A DNA stretch of 64,000 bases. Origin: Zhengitettix transpicula (lineage: Eukaryota > Arthropoda > Insecta > Orthoptera > Tetrigidae). Position numbers and translations under genes: made by a program. The notes beneath the pieces were generated by a model. It was not told the origin of the DNA and did not search any database. It saw only the letters and a program-made list of their open reading frames with translations. Below, piece by piece: positions 1 through 11,544 of this stretch. Within the stretch, counting starts at the first letter, position 1; the number at the start of each line of letters is the position of its first letter. The stretch lies in NCBI GenBank assembly GCA_037074705.1, contig CM073591.1, positions 90,438,032 to 90,502,031 on the forward strand, given 5' to 3'.

Positions 1-479
1 ACTTTCTCGACTTCCGCTTTAGTTGTGTTTGGTTACTCCGATATGAAAGATGTTGAAGAATACCTCATTTCAATCGAAAGTAATTTGGTGGAATACGATT
101 TTCAAACATTTCTCTATTCCACAATACGAGTTTCAGAATTGTTTTCAACGAACCGCCTGGTGACGTTATTCAAGACGATGACACGAAATGCGTGGAATAT
201 GAATCGAAGAAAACAACCAAAGACGAGCCTGTATATGTATACAGTAGTTTCAGATGAGCGCAGTTGCATTACATCAATAAGGTTACACAAGTGCATTTTT
301 TGCATGTCGAATAATTTTGGAAAAGTAATTTTTACAGTTATCAGTATACGATTACAAATTAATAATTTTAATCCAATAAATTTGACAGAGCTTTGTAAGA
401 TTCCTGGTAACTGAGTTTGTGGGTCGTCATAAATCCATGCATGTATAGCAGGAAGGAATTAGTGTAGTCTGAGCGCCTA
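1..479 (+). other. Edge region with an unrecognised 129-codon open frame
   Basis: The frame is open from the window start to about position 414, and the nominal start at 25 is a TTG rather than an ATG. The predicted protein shows no signal peptide, membrane segment or motif that I recognise. The minus strand is also open at 114-305, which argues that this is chance openness. It could be the 3' part of an exon or an old transposon that begins outside the window. I see no splice-site pair that decides it. Confidence 0.15.
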
Positions 480-835
480 ATGAGAGGAACAACGCTGCGA
501 TACAAGGTCCTGAGACTCGGATGGGCAGGAAGCCGGTCGCGGATCTGTCACCGTAATAAACTCGGCCCCGAGGCCAGGCATTGTCCCCTGGCTAATACAC
601 ACGCACGCTCGCATAGGGAGGGTTATTTAACCCCCTCGCCCCCAATTTCCCGGTCGGCGAGCGCCCAATGGAGGGCGATTTAGCGGCTGCCATTGTTGGG
701 CGACAGGGCATTGTTGCTCGCCGCCATTAATCACACCTCGGAGTGACAGCAGTGGGTGCAACCCACCCCAGGGTCGCCTCGTTAGCACAGGGACGCTCAC
801 ATCACCTGTGCTCGTGCTGCACTCGTTGCACAATC
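480..835. other. GC-rich island, candidate regulatory or conserved non-coding DNA
   Basis: The base composition changes sharply here from AT-rich flanks to GC-rich sequence with many CpGs. The core from about 600 to 800 holds two related stretches ending in cattgttg, followed by a CCATTAATCAC segment of the homeodomain-site type. Short open frames exist on both strands but none looks like a known protein. I infer an enhancer-like element, because similar islands recur across the window without any coding signal. Confidence 0.3.
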
Positions 836-3800
836 CTTTAAATAACTTCAACTTAATACTTACATACAATTGGTGTAATTTAAAACCCCTAAGTGGATTA
901 ATTTAATCTCTTCGGAAGGAATTATTTATTCAATACGAAATGGAAAATTGTCACAATGACGTCTGATCTCCTTAGAAAACGAGGAACGGAAGCTTTTTTT
1001 TTGTTTTTTAAATCAATAAAGATTTCTAATGGAATAATAGAATAGTTATCATTCATGAGACTGATTTAGTGGATGTCTCAATACCTTTCGGAATACTGAC
1101 GTATGTTTCCATTCCTCGTGATATGATCAAAAATGTTTCTCCCCAATGCCGTCTTCCGATGTGTATACGATGAACCAAATGCGTAGCTCGACATCGCGAA
1201 CGCTGTAATGGCATTTATTGTCTCATAAACTGCAAATTGGCATTAAATAATTAAGTCAAATATGACGAACAATTACATAATATTTTCATTATCGTATGAG
1301 GCGTTCACGGCTTCCAGGTCATCAACCAATAAAAAAGCGAAAAAAATTAATATGTAGATATGATAAATTCACTGGTAAATCCTTTTCTTGAGCCTTAATG
1401 GATCAGTACTTCGCTATAGAAATAATTATATTTCTGAGGCCTAATTAGATTGGTCTGAGACTACAAACAATGACTCGACCAAAAAGTTATGTCTTATTTT
1501 CAGAGAATGTTTTTAAAAAACATTCAATAAATTTTTTAATATAACTTTTTCCCCAAAAATGCAAAAGAAAAATACCATAAGGACAGAAAAATGGAAGCAA
1601 ATTTATCTTTATTATGTTTTTGGTTCTGTTGAGAGGCCATTAAAATTTGAGATTAATTAATGTCTCATACTTTGTCCTATTTTTGAACATTCATTCCCAA
1701 TATAATTCTTACAAAATTAGAAGTTAAAATTGATAATATTCTTATACATATTAAAATTATAATATATATAATTAAATAAATTATAACATTTTAAAGGTAA
1801 TTTTAATTGGATAATTTTATAAATTACATTTGTAAATAAAATCCATTTTTTATATAAATATATATATGGAGCTCAAATTAATTAATCTAACATACAATAT
1901 ACTAGCATATAGACCACAAATAATTCACAATCATCTCAGAAATGATTAACATTATATTTAATAATACTCTTACCTTTAAAGTGACACATATGTAAAATCT
2001 ATGACCTTCTATTACCTACCTGATATCTTTATTTTCTTTGTTCAGTTTGTTTACGTTCTGCTTAGTTATCTGTTTGTGGCCAATTATATGTAAATAATTA
2101 TTTTTTCAGTCGTTAATAAATAAAATCTTTTATATATAATGTGAGTGTGTGTGTGTTAATATTCCGTACTGGGTTCATGACAGCTAAAATATTACACAAA
2201 AGTTCAATATTTGTGTTTTTAATTGGTTTGTGATAACTCGACGCGAGAGAGATTAATAAGGTATGTAAGTTTAAATCCACACGCCATTCACCGGATAGAT
2301 TTTCATGGTACTCAGCTTTCAACGTGATGGCATGACGTGACGTCACTTCACTTTCGTTACATCGTGTTTTATTTTGCAACTTTTTATTTGTTACTCATCG
2401 TTTAATTTAATTACGGAGTGATCCGACGAAAAATAACTGAAACTAATTGATATTTAAAATCTAAATGCTTATTTTGAGATATCTACGGGCCAACGTAAGA
2501 ACAAAATGATATTTCTTTTCTCATGCCGGTTTGAAGTCAAAAAATATAAGTTTGCAGGAAAAGAAAAAGTATGAAACGTAAATAATAATACTTGTCAATA
2601 ATAAGGTTTTTTTAATTATTTTATAACTGTTTTCAATTAAATTAATTCATTATTAGGAAATTTGAATCAAGTATGATAACTTCCTGCCCTCATCGATACA
2701 CTCTAAAAGGTATTGAGGGTTCAAGTAATTTATTATCTTAAACTTCACGATGTCGATCCGATCTCAGTCCGGTCTAATGCAATCAGAGAGTACAATGGCT
2801 AGAGTTCAATATAATTTTAAGTGCAAAATTATGGAACAAGGTAACTACTGATGCTTATATATTATCAAATAATAATAACATACTCATATGTGGTATACAG
2901 TCTAATATAATAATACATCTTTGGTGTGCAATTAAACGTAATAAACAACTTAATGATATCAATTAAATCTCACTTTGAGGTGCCGGTTAATGTAACAAAC
3001 AAATTATTGATTATAATAGCCCACGCTGCGCCGTCAAATTAATGTAGTGAATAATTTAAAGAAATGATGCCAAAAAAATTGTATACTAACAATGCCACCA
3101 AGGTCTGGATAATCAATGGGATTTATAAGTGTATTTTAACAAGTAATTTTCTATTTAGTTTTGATTCTGTTCAAAAACTTTTAAATAATTTTCACAGATT
3201 TCAGTGAAATTCTTAATTCTTCAGGGCCTCTTATTGGGACTCTAACAGTTACAGTAATTTTCAATAATCACCAAACCAAATAAAAAACCTAAATTTTACA
3301 AAAATAATAATTAAATTTACAAAAAAAAATTTAACATAAAAAAATCTAATCAAATTTGAAATCTAGAGAAATTTTAAAAAAACTGACGGTAAGCAATTTT
3401 TATACTATGGAAATTTTTTAAAAAAACAACAGATTATCAGAGCTGCTCTCATACCATTCTGCTTATACACTTCACTGATTATTTAAAAGAAATTTTATTT
3501 AACAGGTCATGGTATTCACTATTCACACATAAATCAACACGCAACTTAGTTCACTTAGCTAACTTTCCGGCCAACTGAAACCGAACACGTCTCCAACATT
3601 CGTTTTAGAACTTTTTCGTTCTACTTGTATCTGGCGACTTTACATTACTTATTAATAAAAACTGCCTATTTTACTTTACTGTTCTGTATAATAATGCAGC
3701 CTCTCCAATTTAATATTTAACTTAATATCCTAGACTGAATACGGGCGGTTTTCATTATGAACTGGATGACCATCATCAGCCGGCCTCCCATTACGGACTG

Positions 3801-3956
3801 GCTTGTTTTATCGTCCAAGCTATGAACTTCCAATAAATGCCGACAATAATACGTCTCTGACTAGTTTGTAATAGCTGGGGCATGAATTATTACGCCAACA
3901 ATACAAATATTAAAGAAATGATAAAAAAAACATTTAATTACACATTGGTGGTCTCT

Positions 3957-3959
<3 letters not shown>
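836..3959. other. Gene-free AT-rich stretch
   Basis: Homopolymer-rich, strongly AT-rich DNA. It contains a GT run near 2140-2155 and no open frame of more than about 90 codons. I recognise no transposon protein, RNA gene or long inverted repeat in it. Confidence 0.5.

Positions 3960-4012
<53 letters not shown>
3960..4012. repeat. (AT)n microsatellite
   Basis: An uninterrupted TA dinucleotide run of about 53 bp. Other (AT)n runs in this window abut retroposon tails or LTR ends, but this one has no recognisable element on either side. Confidence 0.95.
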
Positions 4013-4013
<1 letters not shown>

Positions 4014-7000
4014 CCATAATAATTTTACAGTAGAAGTCAACAGTATTATTTTCTTTTTTTATTATTTATGCCAGTTTATCGAAACTCTTTCATTGAGATT
4101 GGACTACAAAGTTTCATCCGCACACTTTATATCAAATATGACACGTCATCACCTATCACTACTGACGTTTCTCGCTCCATCGTTGTCCTTTTTAGGAAAA
4201 TAGCGTTGACTGCGAGGAGGGCACGGATGAATGAGTCCCACAGTAGTATGTCACTTGGGCAGTAACCGGCGCTCGGTCATCGGAATCCTTCTAAATATTT
4301 CCTATTTTACTCCTGAATGAGACAATTAAAATTATTTTTATGCTGTGGAATATTAATATGTAAGTGTAAAAATATCCTTTATTATTTCCTGTCCTGCCTC
4401 TAATCTGCCGAATGTTGACTGATTATTCTTTTGTTTTTTCTGTTCCCTGATTTCCTAGCATAACAATTTATTTAGCATTTTATTAGAAAACAAACGTCAC
4501 TAACTGGTCTTTCACAAAATAGGAAGATTCTTAGTTGCATTAAAAAATAATAAAACTTTTGCTACATTTGCTAGTGTAAATTTCCTAATTTAATTTTTAA
4601 ATGTAATTTTAAATTAAATAGATTTTCATATTGTAAATGTTTATAATTTTAAATATCAATGAAGGACACAACTGTCTAGGTTCCGTCATTGAGTGCGAGA
4701 TCGAGCTGCAGATGAGAAACATTAGCGTCAAAATATAGGAAATAAATTTCATAGCAAAACGAATGTATAAAAATAAGTTAAATTATTGAAATTAATCTAG
4801 CGATACCCATTAATAATTTTGGGCGGAAATGAAACACAATCACGAAAAGAAATAAGGATTCGATACTAACACTGCTTAGCTATTAATCGTAATTTTCTTC
4901 TCCATTATCCATTTAGTCCTACAATATTTTATAGTGTCATCAAATAATTTTTAAGATTTTTCTAAATACGCCCATTAATAATATCCCTTTTCTGTAAGTT
5001 AATCGGTTCCTTTTTCTCGTTCTTAAGGGCTTTTCATTAATGATCTTGCATTAGTCAAACTCACTTGTAATCTTGAGCAATTTGCACTATTTAATCTTAT
5101 CCTGAATCTTGTGTGAATCTATTAACAGCCCTGTTCGTTATAAAGTATAATGAACTAAACGCGCATTTTGTTTCAGGCGGAACTAAATGTGTTTTCTCTA
5201 GACAAGTAGTTGGAAATCTAGGCGGCTGGTTCCGACAGGTATTCTATAAGGATATAAAAATCTTCATATCAATAACAACTGGAGCTGTACAGATTCTAAA
5301 GGGTTAAAAATTTTCAAACCTAGCCTGCTTAAGTATGAATATAATTATTGTGATTAACGATGTGATAAACGTATATTGCTTTAACATTAAAATATTTTAC
5401 GCGAAAAAATTATATTTCTTAATAGTTAATTTAAAATTATGTTTTGTTACAGATTTAGTTAGAATTAAATGTATTTCATACTGAGAAAGAAAATATCATT
5501 AAATTATTTACATTACGAGTTCAATAATGATAGAGGCAATCGTGGAAAAATTCTAACATTTGAGGTGCGTTATAACTCAAGAAAACACGACAGGGCATGA
5601 ATATATCTAATTAAAGGATTCAATTGTGTGCGCCTTTAAATCGCAACATTAAGTTTGTTCATCGTGTTTACGGTGAGTGACAATGATTTTCGCTATTACT
5701 TCATCTACTCTACTTTAAGCTGCTCGGAAATTCAAAATTATCTGACATTGTAAAACAGAATATAATTTATTAACTGTCATATACCTCAGTAAAATAAATT
5801 TAATGAAAAATTCTAGTTATTGCTTGTTTTATTGCTTTAACACAAAAAGGGCTTAACGTGTACTCTCTGTCGTGGTATATAACGTCGCGGTGATTTTAAT
5901 TTCAGTTCCACTGTTTAATGAAAAGTTAAACTACATTCACCCAACTTTACTTTTCTGTTTACATATCATGTTATTAGTAAGTAAACAAGACACTTTTCCA
6001 AGGCTGGAATCATTTTATAGATAGTAACAAACAATATAAAAATACGAAAAACTTATAAAAGTTTTCCTGCAAGACGTAAAGGGTGTAACGGGTCGAATTC
6101 TGACGAAAGAATCACATAACCCCCATATTCAACAGCCACTATAAAATTGCCAGCCTCAAATACCATGCGAGTGTGTAAAATCATATATCGGGGAAAACTG
6201 GCCAGTCCGTGAAAATCCACGTTATAGAACATGAACATCATACACGAGTACGTCAGTATAATTTGTCCGTCGTCGCGGAAAACGCCACGGAAATGAAGCA
6301 TAAAGTATCCGTGCAAGAGATTACTAAACTTGCTAAGGAAAATTCTTTTTGGACACAAAAAATTCGGGGGGCAAATGAAATTGGAAACACACCACCTAAT
6401 TTCAACAGACACACTGGTTACTATCTATAGACCATGTCGTTTTCCTGCATGACGGACAAACAGGAAAATATCTGCGCAAACAAATGCATTTCCAGACTAC
6501 TGGTGATCTTGGACGCCTAGTGGCCTATATTATTATTATTATGTAGCTCCTATTGGGAATTTGGCCGGTGGTAGCTATATCTTTAAAAATTACAAAGCAA
6601 AAATGCCATATGTCAAAATATAACATATTGTGGTAATTTACTTTTTAAACAATTTAATTAAAACGTTGGAACGTCAATTTGGAATAATTAACTATTAAAA
6701 TTTTAATAAAAATCAAGATTTAAAATATACAAACAAATTAATTTATTACAGCAAATTATTTAAATCAAATTACATCTTAATATTTTAAAATAGTACCACG
6801 GCTATTTCTCAGGGCCGAGCACAGGGCCTTCAATAAAGAATACTTACTAAACAATCAAAATTCACAAACCTATAAAGGCATTAATTCAAACAATCAATAG
6901 AATATTAAATTTCATATCTCATATTTTGCATTGTAAAATTTCAACTCGGAAATCGGAAATCTGACGATAATATAATTAACTTTCGGGTTTACAAACAGTA

Positions 7001-7802
7001 ACTTGTGCAGTTTTACCTTAATGTCTCTACTATCAAGGAAATTGGCTCGTTCACACACACACAATTATTAACACTTAATAATAAACTGGCCATTTATACA
7101 CTGAATTTAATACTCAACACTTTCTGCTTGTTAAAATGACACACAATGCTTGCTTCGCTGTTCCTTCTAACAAAATCTTAATAACACACTCCAAAGTTTG
7201 TAATCTGCTGGATGCAATAACCGGGGGGGTCCGAATAATTGAAGAAAATGTCTAGCTCATTAATGTAAGCTAGACTCCGAACTATAAAAGTTGGCGTTGG
7301 ATCGTCGTAATTATTTTATCACCGACTGGAACCTGTAGACCGTTTTTTAATATTTTTAGCTGTTAGGACAATAATTCAGAAAGTGTCTGGCTGTATGTAA
7401 TTTTTCTCGTCCGTCTACTACTAAATACTCTCAAACACTCTGGAGCACCGCTTCCCAAAAACTGAGCTCTGCGCGTCTCGTAAAATGAATTTCGACAATC
7501 CTAGCAAGCATGCATTATTACCACATATTCTTGTATATAACTTGTGTGTTTTTACGCCCCCAGCAATACAAGTCCAAATTTTGTTCACTAATTAATTATT
7601 TACTTTTAATTACCACAATATAAATCAAATCATGGTAACATAAACCAACTGTATTTGTGATGTTTATTATTATTATTATGATTTATCTAAAAAAACAGGA
7701 ACCCCCTGATTTCTTTCCACTGCCATCTTAGGCTTTATTTTTATTTTTATAAATCACTTCACTTACAACGCTGAACAGATAAAAATTAATTAAGTGTAAT
7801 AA

Positions 7803-7804
<2 letters not shown>
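4013..7804. other. Gene-free AT-rich stretch
   Basis: No recognisable gene. An open frame of 119 codons on the minus strand (6053-6412) overlaps a 73-codon frame on the plus strand. Neither resembles a known family, and the pair looks like one moderately GC-richer patch. A splice-acceptor-like tract precedes 5177 and is treated separately as a weak finding. Confidence 0.45.

Positions 7805-7834
<30 letters not shown>
7805..7834. repeat. (AT)n tract at the LTR insertion site
   Basis: About 30 bp of alternating AT that ends exactly where the LTR beginning TGTAAT starts. The sequence after the element resumes with ATATA, so the element appears to lie in an (AT)n target. Confidence 0.9.
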
Positions 7835-7837
<3 letters not shown>

Positions 7838-8832
7838 AATGCCAGTTAATTAGGTCATTAATTGTTTGGACGTAAAATTTGAATTGTTTGATAAATCCAT
7901 TATAGCGGTCTGATCGAACAAAGCGACAATGAAAAGCGAGCTCCCTTTGCTCGGGCGAAAAGTCAAAATGGCGTATGCGCGCTAAAACTCGAGAGAACTA
8001 GGGAGTCAGTTGGTGGCGGGACATTTCAAAGGACGGAACAAATAATACTAGAGCAGAGACTAGCCGTCATTAATGTATTATTAAACAAAGTTTTGAATTT
8101 AAGATGAAGTAAAACATTCACGGAAGTATTACCCCCGTAAATATCGCTAAGTTAGCAGTTTTTACGTCTATCACCAGCCAGGAAAGGAGTGCAGTTTAAC
8201 GTCTGTAGCAGCCAGTAAAGGAAGTCAGTTTAAGTCCAAAGCGGTAAAAGACTGACAAATCTACGAATCATAGGATTCGTATAAGGCAAGCAGACATCAG
8301 ATAGCTGACAAAAAAGAGGATTTTGACTTGAATAGTGTAAAATCTGTGAATCTTGGAATCAGTGTAAAATGTTGCAATAGTGTACTTCTGAAACCAAAAA
8401 GAATGCTGGAACCAGCTGAACAGATGTGAGTAACACAACCAAACAAATGATTACCCTTTAATTACGTTTACAATTAGAGTCAGATTTCGTTCGCTTTTAA
8501 TTGTCAATCAAAGTTAATTTATTTTATTTTCAATTTATTTCTATCGTCGAATTGTTTAGGTAAATGTGAACTGGTTGTTAATAAGATTTTAAAATCAATT
8601 TGTTGTGTCCATTATCAAACCCAGTGAAGGCCCTGAGAAATTAATATTTTAAATTGTAATTTTTTTTTTAGTTAGAAGCACAAAGTGAAAATAAATAATT
8701 TTATGTATTAAATTTAATTAATTCTTTTATTTAAATAAACCCTCCGGTTGAATATTACATTTTGGCGCCCAAGGTGAGTCAAATTCATTAAATAAATTAA
8801 TTTAAATAAAGACTAAATTTTTGATTATTACA
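7835..8832 (+). mobile_element. LTR retrotransposon remnant: LTR, primer-binding site, then a 3' LTR end
   Basis: The LTR runs from TGTAAT at 7835 to TTACA at 8759 (925 bp), the TG...CA ends expected of an LTR. Three bases later, at 8763-8780, lies TGGCGCCCAAGGTGAGTC. It starts with the TGG that complements a tRNA 3' CCA, and its first ten bases match tRNA-Lys-type primer-binding sites. About 50 bp further on, another terminal ATTACA (ending 8832) is followed by ATATA, matching the target at the left. I infer a deleted element in which the whole protein-coding interior and most of the second LTR are gone. It shares its first 60 bases and the TTATCAAACCCAGTGAAGG motif with the LTR at 15001. 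The superfamily (Gypsy or BEL) cannot be told without the interior. Confidence 0.75.
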
Positions 8833-9029
8833 ATATATAATACCCCATGTTTATTGTAGTTTACTTAGCTTACGTTTAAACTGCACTGCGCTATTCGGAA
8901 AGCCGCGAGTATTTTTGCAGACAATGAATTCCAATCGCGAATTGATCTGTTAACAAATGTTTCAACACCTGTGCGTTGTAATTTTTCTTTAATTATGAAA
9001 GGGTGATCAGTTTTCAGAAATAAAAGTAG

Positions 9030-9540
9030 GCGCCAAGAGATGATTTTTTTTTTCTTTCCAAGCCGGTTGACCCGTATAAGCTTTTTATATTATGGAAAAC
9101 CTCGCGTGTTTCATCCTGCTGCTTAGCGATTCTAAATGCTCATGAGGGTTGTTCGCGAATAGATCCCCTAATATCTTTTCAGCCCGCGTTTTAATCTTGT
9201 CCAACGTTAGTCTGTGTTCATTTCAATATGGACCCCAACAATTAGTCCAATATTCTAAAATGTGCCTGACCAGTGATCTGTAAGCAGATATCTTGGTTTT
9301 CCTCATACTTTTCCTCAAAACCCTAGTTACGAAAAGAAGCTCCCTCCACCCGTTACCTGCGACCTCGCTGACTATATTTCTGCAATTTAGAACCGTACTA
9401 ATCGTGATTCCGAGATATTTACAAATGTTGGATTCCGATACATATAAAAAGTAAACAGACGAACAAAACTCATCAGTTTTCACCTTAGCATTGGTTTTCA
9501 CAAGCGAAACGTTGGAAAACTCGCCGAAAACAAACGTGGG
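9030..9540 (-). pseudogene. Non-LTR retrotransposon reverse-transcriptase relic (C-terminal part)
   Basis: Read on the minus strand, an open stretch (9501-9223) contains KYLGITI followed about 50 residues later by RSLVRHILEY and W-x-PY. This is the end of the reverse-transcriptase domain of arthropod Jockey/CR1-like LINEs, where the order KYLG, then SLVRP-LEY, then W-PY is usual. Beyond it the same frame continues through a TGA directly after the PY and a TAA near 9085, ending in an AYTG-x-PAW segment. The catalytic YADD region and everything upstream are missing, so it is a 5'-truncated dead copy. The domain call is firm and the clade is not. Confidence 0.75.
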
Positions 9541-9749
9541 CCAACAGCCAAAACCAGATGGTTACAAAGAACTTGTTAACGAATCATTTAATTAAAGAAA
9601 GAAATATACTCTACTCGATGTTAATAGTATAGAACGTAACAAATATTTGTGTCAAAAGTAAAACACTATAAAGAACCTTCGAACATCTGACAACCGGATA
9701 ATATGGGACGAAGAAAGGTAATGAATATTCAAACTAAAATCACCTAAAA

Positions 9750-10075
9750 TGAAAAATTTACGTCTGATTGAAAACTAACTCTTTGCACTCGAGGGCTCCG
9801 GAGCGGAACCATTTAAAATGTGCCTTCAAGCTCGAGGGCTCCGCTACGGAGCCCTCGAGAGCAAAGGGTTAATAATAAGAAGATAGCCAAATACGGACAA
9901 AAGAGGTGATAATATAAATACCAACACAACGTTTCTTCTGCAAGAAACAAGGCTTCCAGAAACGCAAGAGCCTAGAACGACTCACTAATGCAGTTGTATC
10001 GCTCTAGGCTCATACGTTTTTCTCGCACCTAAAGAAGGGAAAAAGGCTTCCACAAACATTGTGTGCTATTAAAAA
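9750..10075. mobile_element. Foldback repeat, copy 1 (interrupted by a MITE)
   Basis: The arm containing aaggcttccagaaacgcaag and agagcctagaacgac (about 9950-9986) is answered in inverse orientation by tcgctctaggctc and aaaaggcttcc at about 10000-10052, with only a short loop between. The left part matches the repeat at 42410-42566 almost base for base (ttacgtctg, then taataagaa, then atagccaaata). The RP540 copy begins directly downstream. Confidence 0.65.
9779..9868. mobile_element. piggyBac-type MITE, 90 bp, TTAA target
   Basis: Terminal inverted repeats are CTCTTTGCACTCGAGGGCTC on the left and, read inward on the opposite strand, CCCTTTGCTCTCGAGGGCTC on the right. Ends of the CCCTTTG kind with TTAA target duplication are characteristic of piggyBac elements. 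The flanks are CTAA (9775-9778) and TTAA (9869-9872). The 13-mer CTCGAGGGCTCCG occurs at 9788 and 9831, and inverted at 9847-9859. The repeat at 42410 shows the uninterrupted site gaaaaTTAAtaataag. There is no coding capacity. Confidence 0.85.
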
Positions 10076-10094
10076 AAATAATAGGGGAGAACAA

Positions 10095-10641
10095 GCCTGC
10101 GAGAGGATTCTCTCGCAGGTAACCTGCGAGGGATTTTCTCTCGCGGGCAGAACATTTTAGGAGAGATACGAAGGGACTACCTTTGGGTATGCCTTTTCCT
10201 CTCCGTTTTTGAACTAAGGTTCCCACAAGCCGAGGCACCTCGGCCTGTTTTGAGAGGTGTATGTTCCGGGGTCGCAGACCTTAGGCATACATTAAGAGTT
10301 GTTCGCTATTCCCATTAGAATAGTCGGCCAGTTGCTTCCTGAGCTGGTCGAGGCACGTAGAAGGGAATGCTGCGTCCCCACAGCAAACTCCTCTCTCGCT
10401 ATCGGGAAGGCGTGGGACAAGTATCCAATGCCCGACCTACCTGATGCAGGTTTTTCTTGGGTTTTCCCTGCCTTAATTTTAGGCGAATGCCGGGTAGGGT
10501 CCTTAAAATATAGCCCGGGGGTCCTAGTTAACCCTTGGCTACCTTCCTATATCCTTCCGCATCCCCCTTTCAAATATCTTCCTATGCTATTAAAGGAGAG
10601 GTTTCCAACGTGGATTAGCCTCATGTAACCTGATACCCTAA
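10095..10641 (+). mobile_element. RP540 retroposon, copy A (full length)
   Basis: The 5' end has two tandem hairpins of the form CCTGCGAG...CTCGCAGG (about 10096-10148). The shared body follows, and the 3' end is CCTGATACCCTAAA running into (AT)n. An open frame covers 10299-10628 and starts at TTG, not ATG. It holds the stretch WDKYPMPDLPDAGF that recurs in other copies. I know of no tRNA or 7SL head in this family. The copy is about 547 bp and sits immediately after a foldback repeat. Confidence 0.85.
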
Positions 10642-10664
10642 ATATATATATATATATATATATA
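10642..10664. repeat. (AT)n tail of RP540 copy A
   Basis: An alternating TA run directly after the terminal CCCTAAA of the retroposon. Copy F has the same arrangement, so the run is probably part of, or grown from, the element's 3' tail. Confidence 0.85.
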
Positions 10665-10919
10665 CATATTCTATTTGGCTTTCTTTCTCATTATTAAAAT
10701 CTCCAAATTTCAACTTTTGTTCAAGCGTATACAACGTAAATAACCATTCAGAGAAAGTAACCTTCATTGGCCAAGGATCCTCCAAATGACTCGATACATT
10801 TGGTGCCTTGTTCATTAATTTGCATATATCGATTTTGACGTGTCCAATTGCTTTGAATGCAATTCCAAGTCCAGTTTTCCGAACCCTCCTGTCAAGGTTG
10901 TTTTTCAAGATTACTCTAT

Positions 10920-11290
10920 AAAGTATGTCTGTTATTTAGCTCGTCCGCCAGCTGCGACGACCGCCGTCACGTCACGGAGCGCATTAATTGGCGCTGGCCA
11001 CTTCTTTGTGAGGCGCACGCTCCACGCCCGTCGGCCTTTTGTGCTGGCAAAACACACACGCGATCGCCAAACTGTTATTGCTGTCTACTACGACTACGTC
11101 ACAGTTTTTGTTGTAAGGGGATGAGGGGAATCCCCTCGCGCATATCAGCAGCCGGCCTGGACCAAAAATGCACGCGGGGAGAGGGTGGACGTATGAAAGG
11201 GTACGTTCCCGTCAACTGGAGACCTAATTGCCGCATCTGCCGCGTGCGGGACCGCCACGTACACATAAATCGTCCAAAACGGCTTGGGGA
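10920..11290. other. GC-rich island, candidate regulatory DNA
   Basis: A CpG-rich stretch with open frames of 94 and 152 codons on the plus strand and 63 codons on the minus strand. Overlapping openness in several frames is what high GC content gives by chance, and none of the proteins is recognisable. It carries GTCACGTCACGGAGCGC and TACGTCACAG, both CRE/bZIP-like. It also carries the 13-mer CCGCATCTGCCGC (11231-11243), which recurs in the island near 28.2 kb. Confidence 0.3.
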
Positions 11291-11544
11291 AAAAAAAACG
11301 TTTGAGGAAACGTAGATTCTTGTTGATGCATTGCATTAACTCGGAAAACGCTAAGTGCCGCAGTACACAGGGCCATGGAATTTCGCTGTTCGATTTATAA
11401 CCCCAGTTCAGTCACTCAGAACTTAAAAAATCGTTACAGATTTCAATCAGCAGATATAATCGACGACTAACATTCTGCAGTAATGCGAGTTGCAATCTTC
11501 GCTGGCTTAAACGCCTAGAATTTTGTACACTGGGCCCTACACTC

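Noticed and set aside
6053..6430. 119-codon minus-strand and 73-codon plus-strand frames
   Set aside because: They mirror each other across one GC-richer patch and neither matches a family I know.
10857..11315. 152-codon plus-strand open frame as a gene
   Set aside because: It overlaps other open frames on both strands in a GC-rich island, has no ATG-context or domain support, and looks like chance openness from composition.
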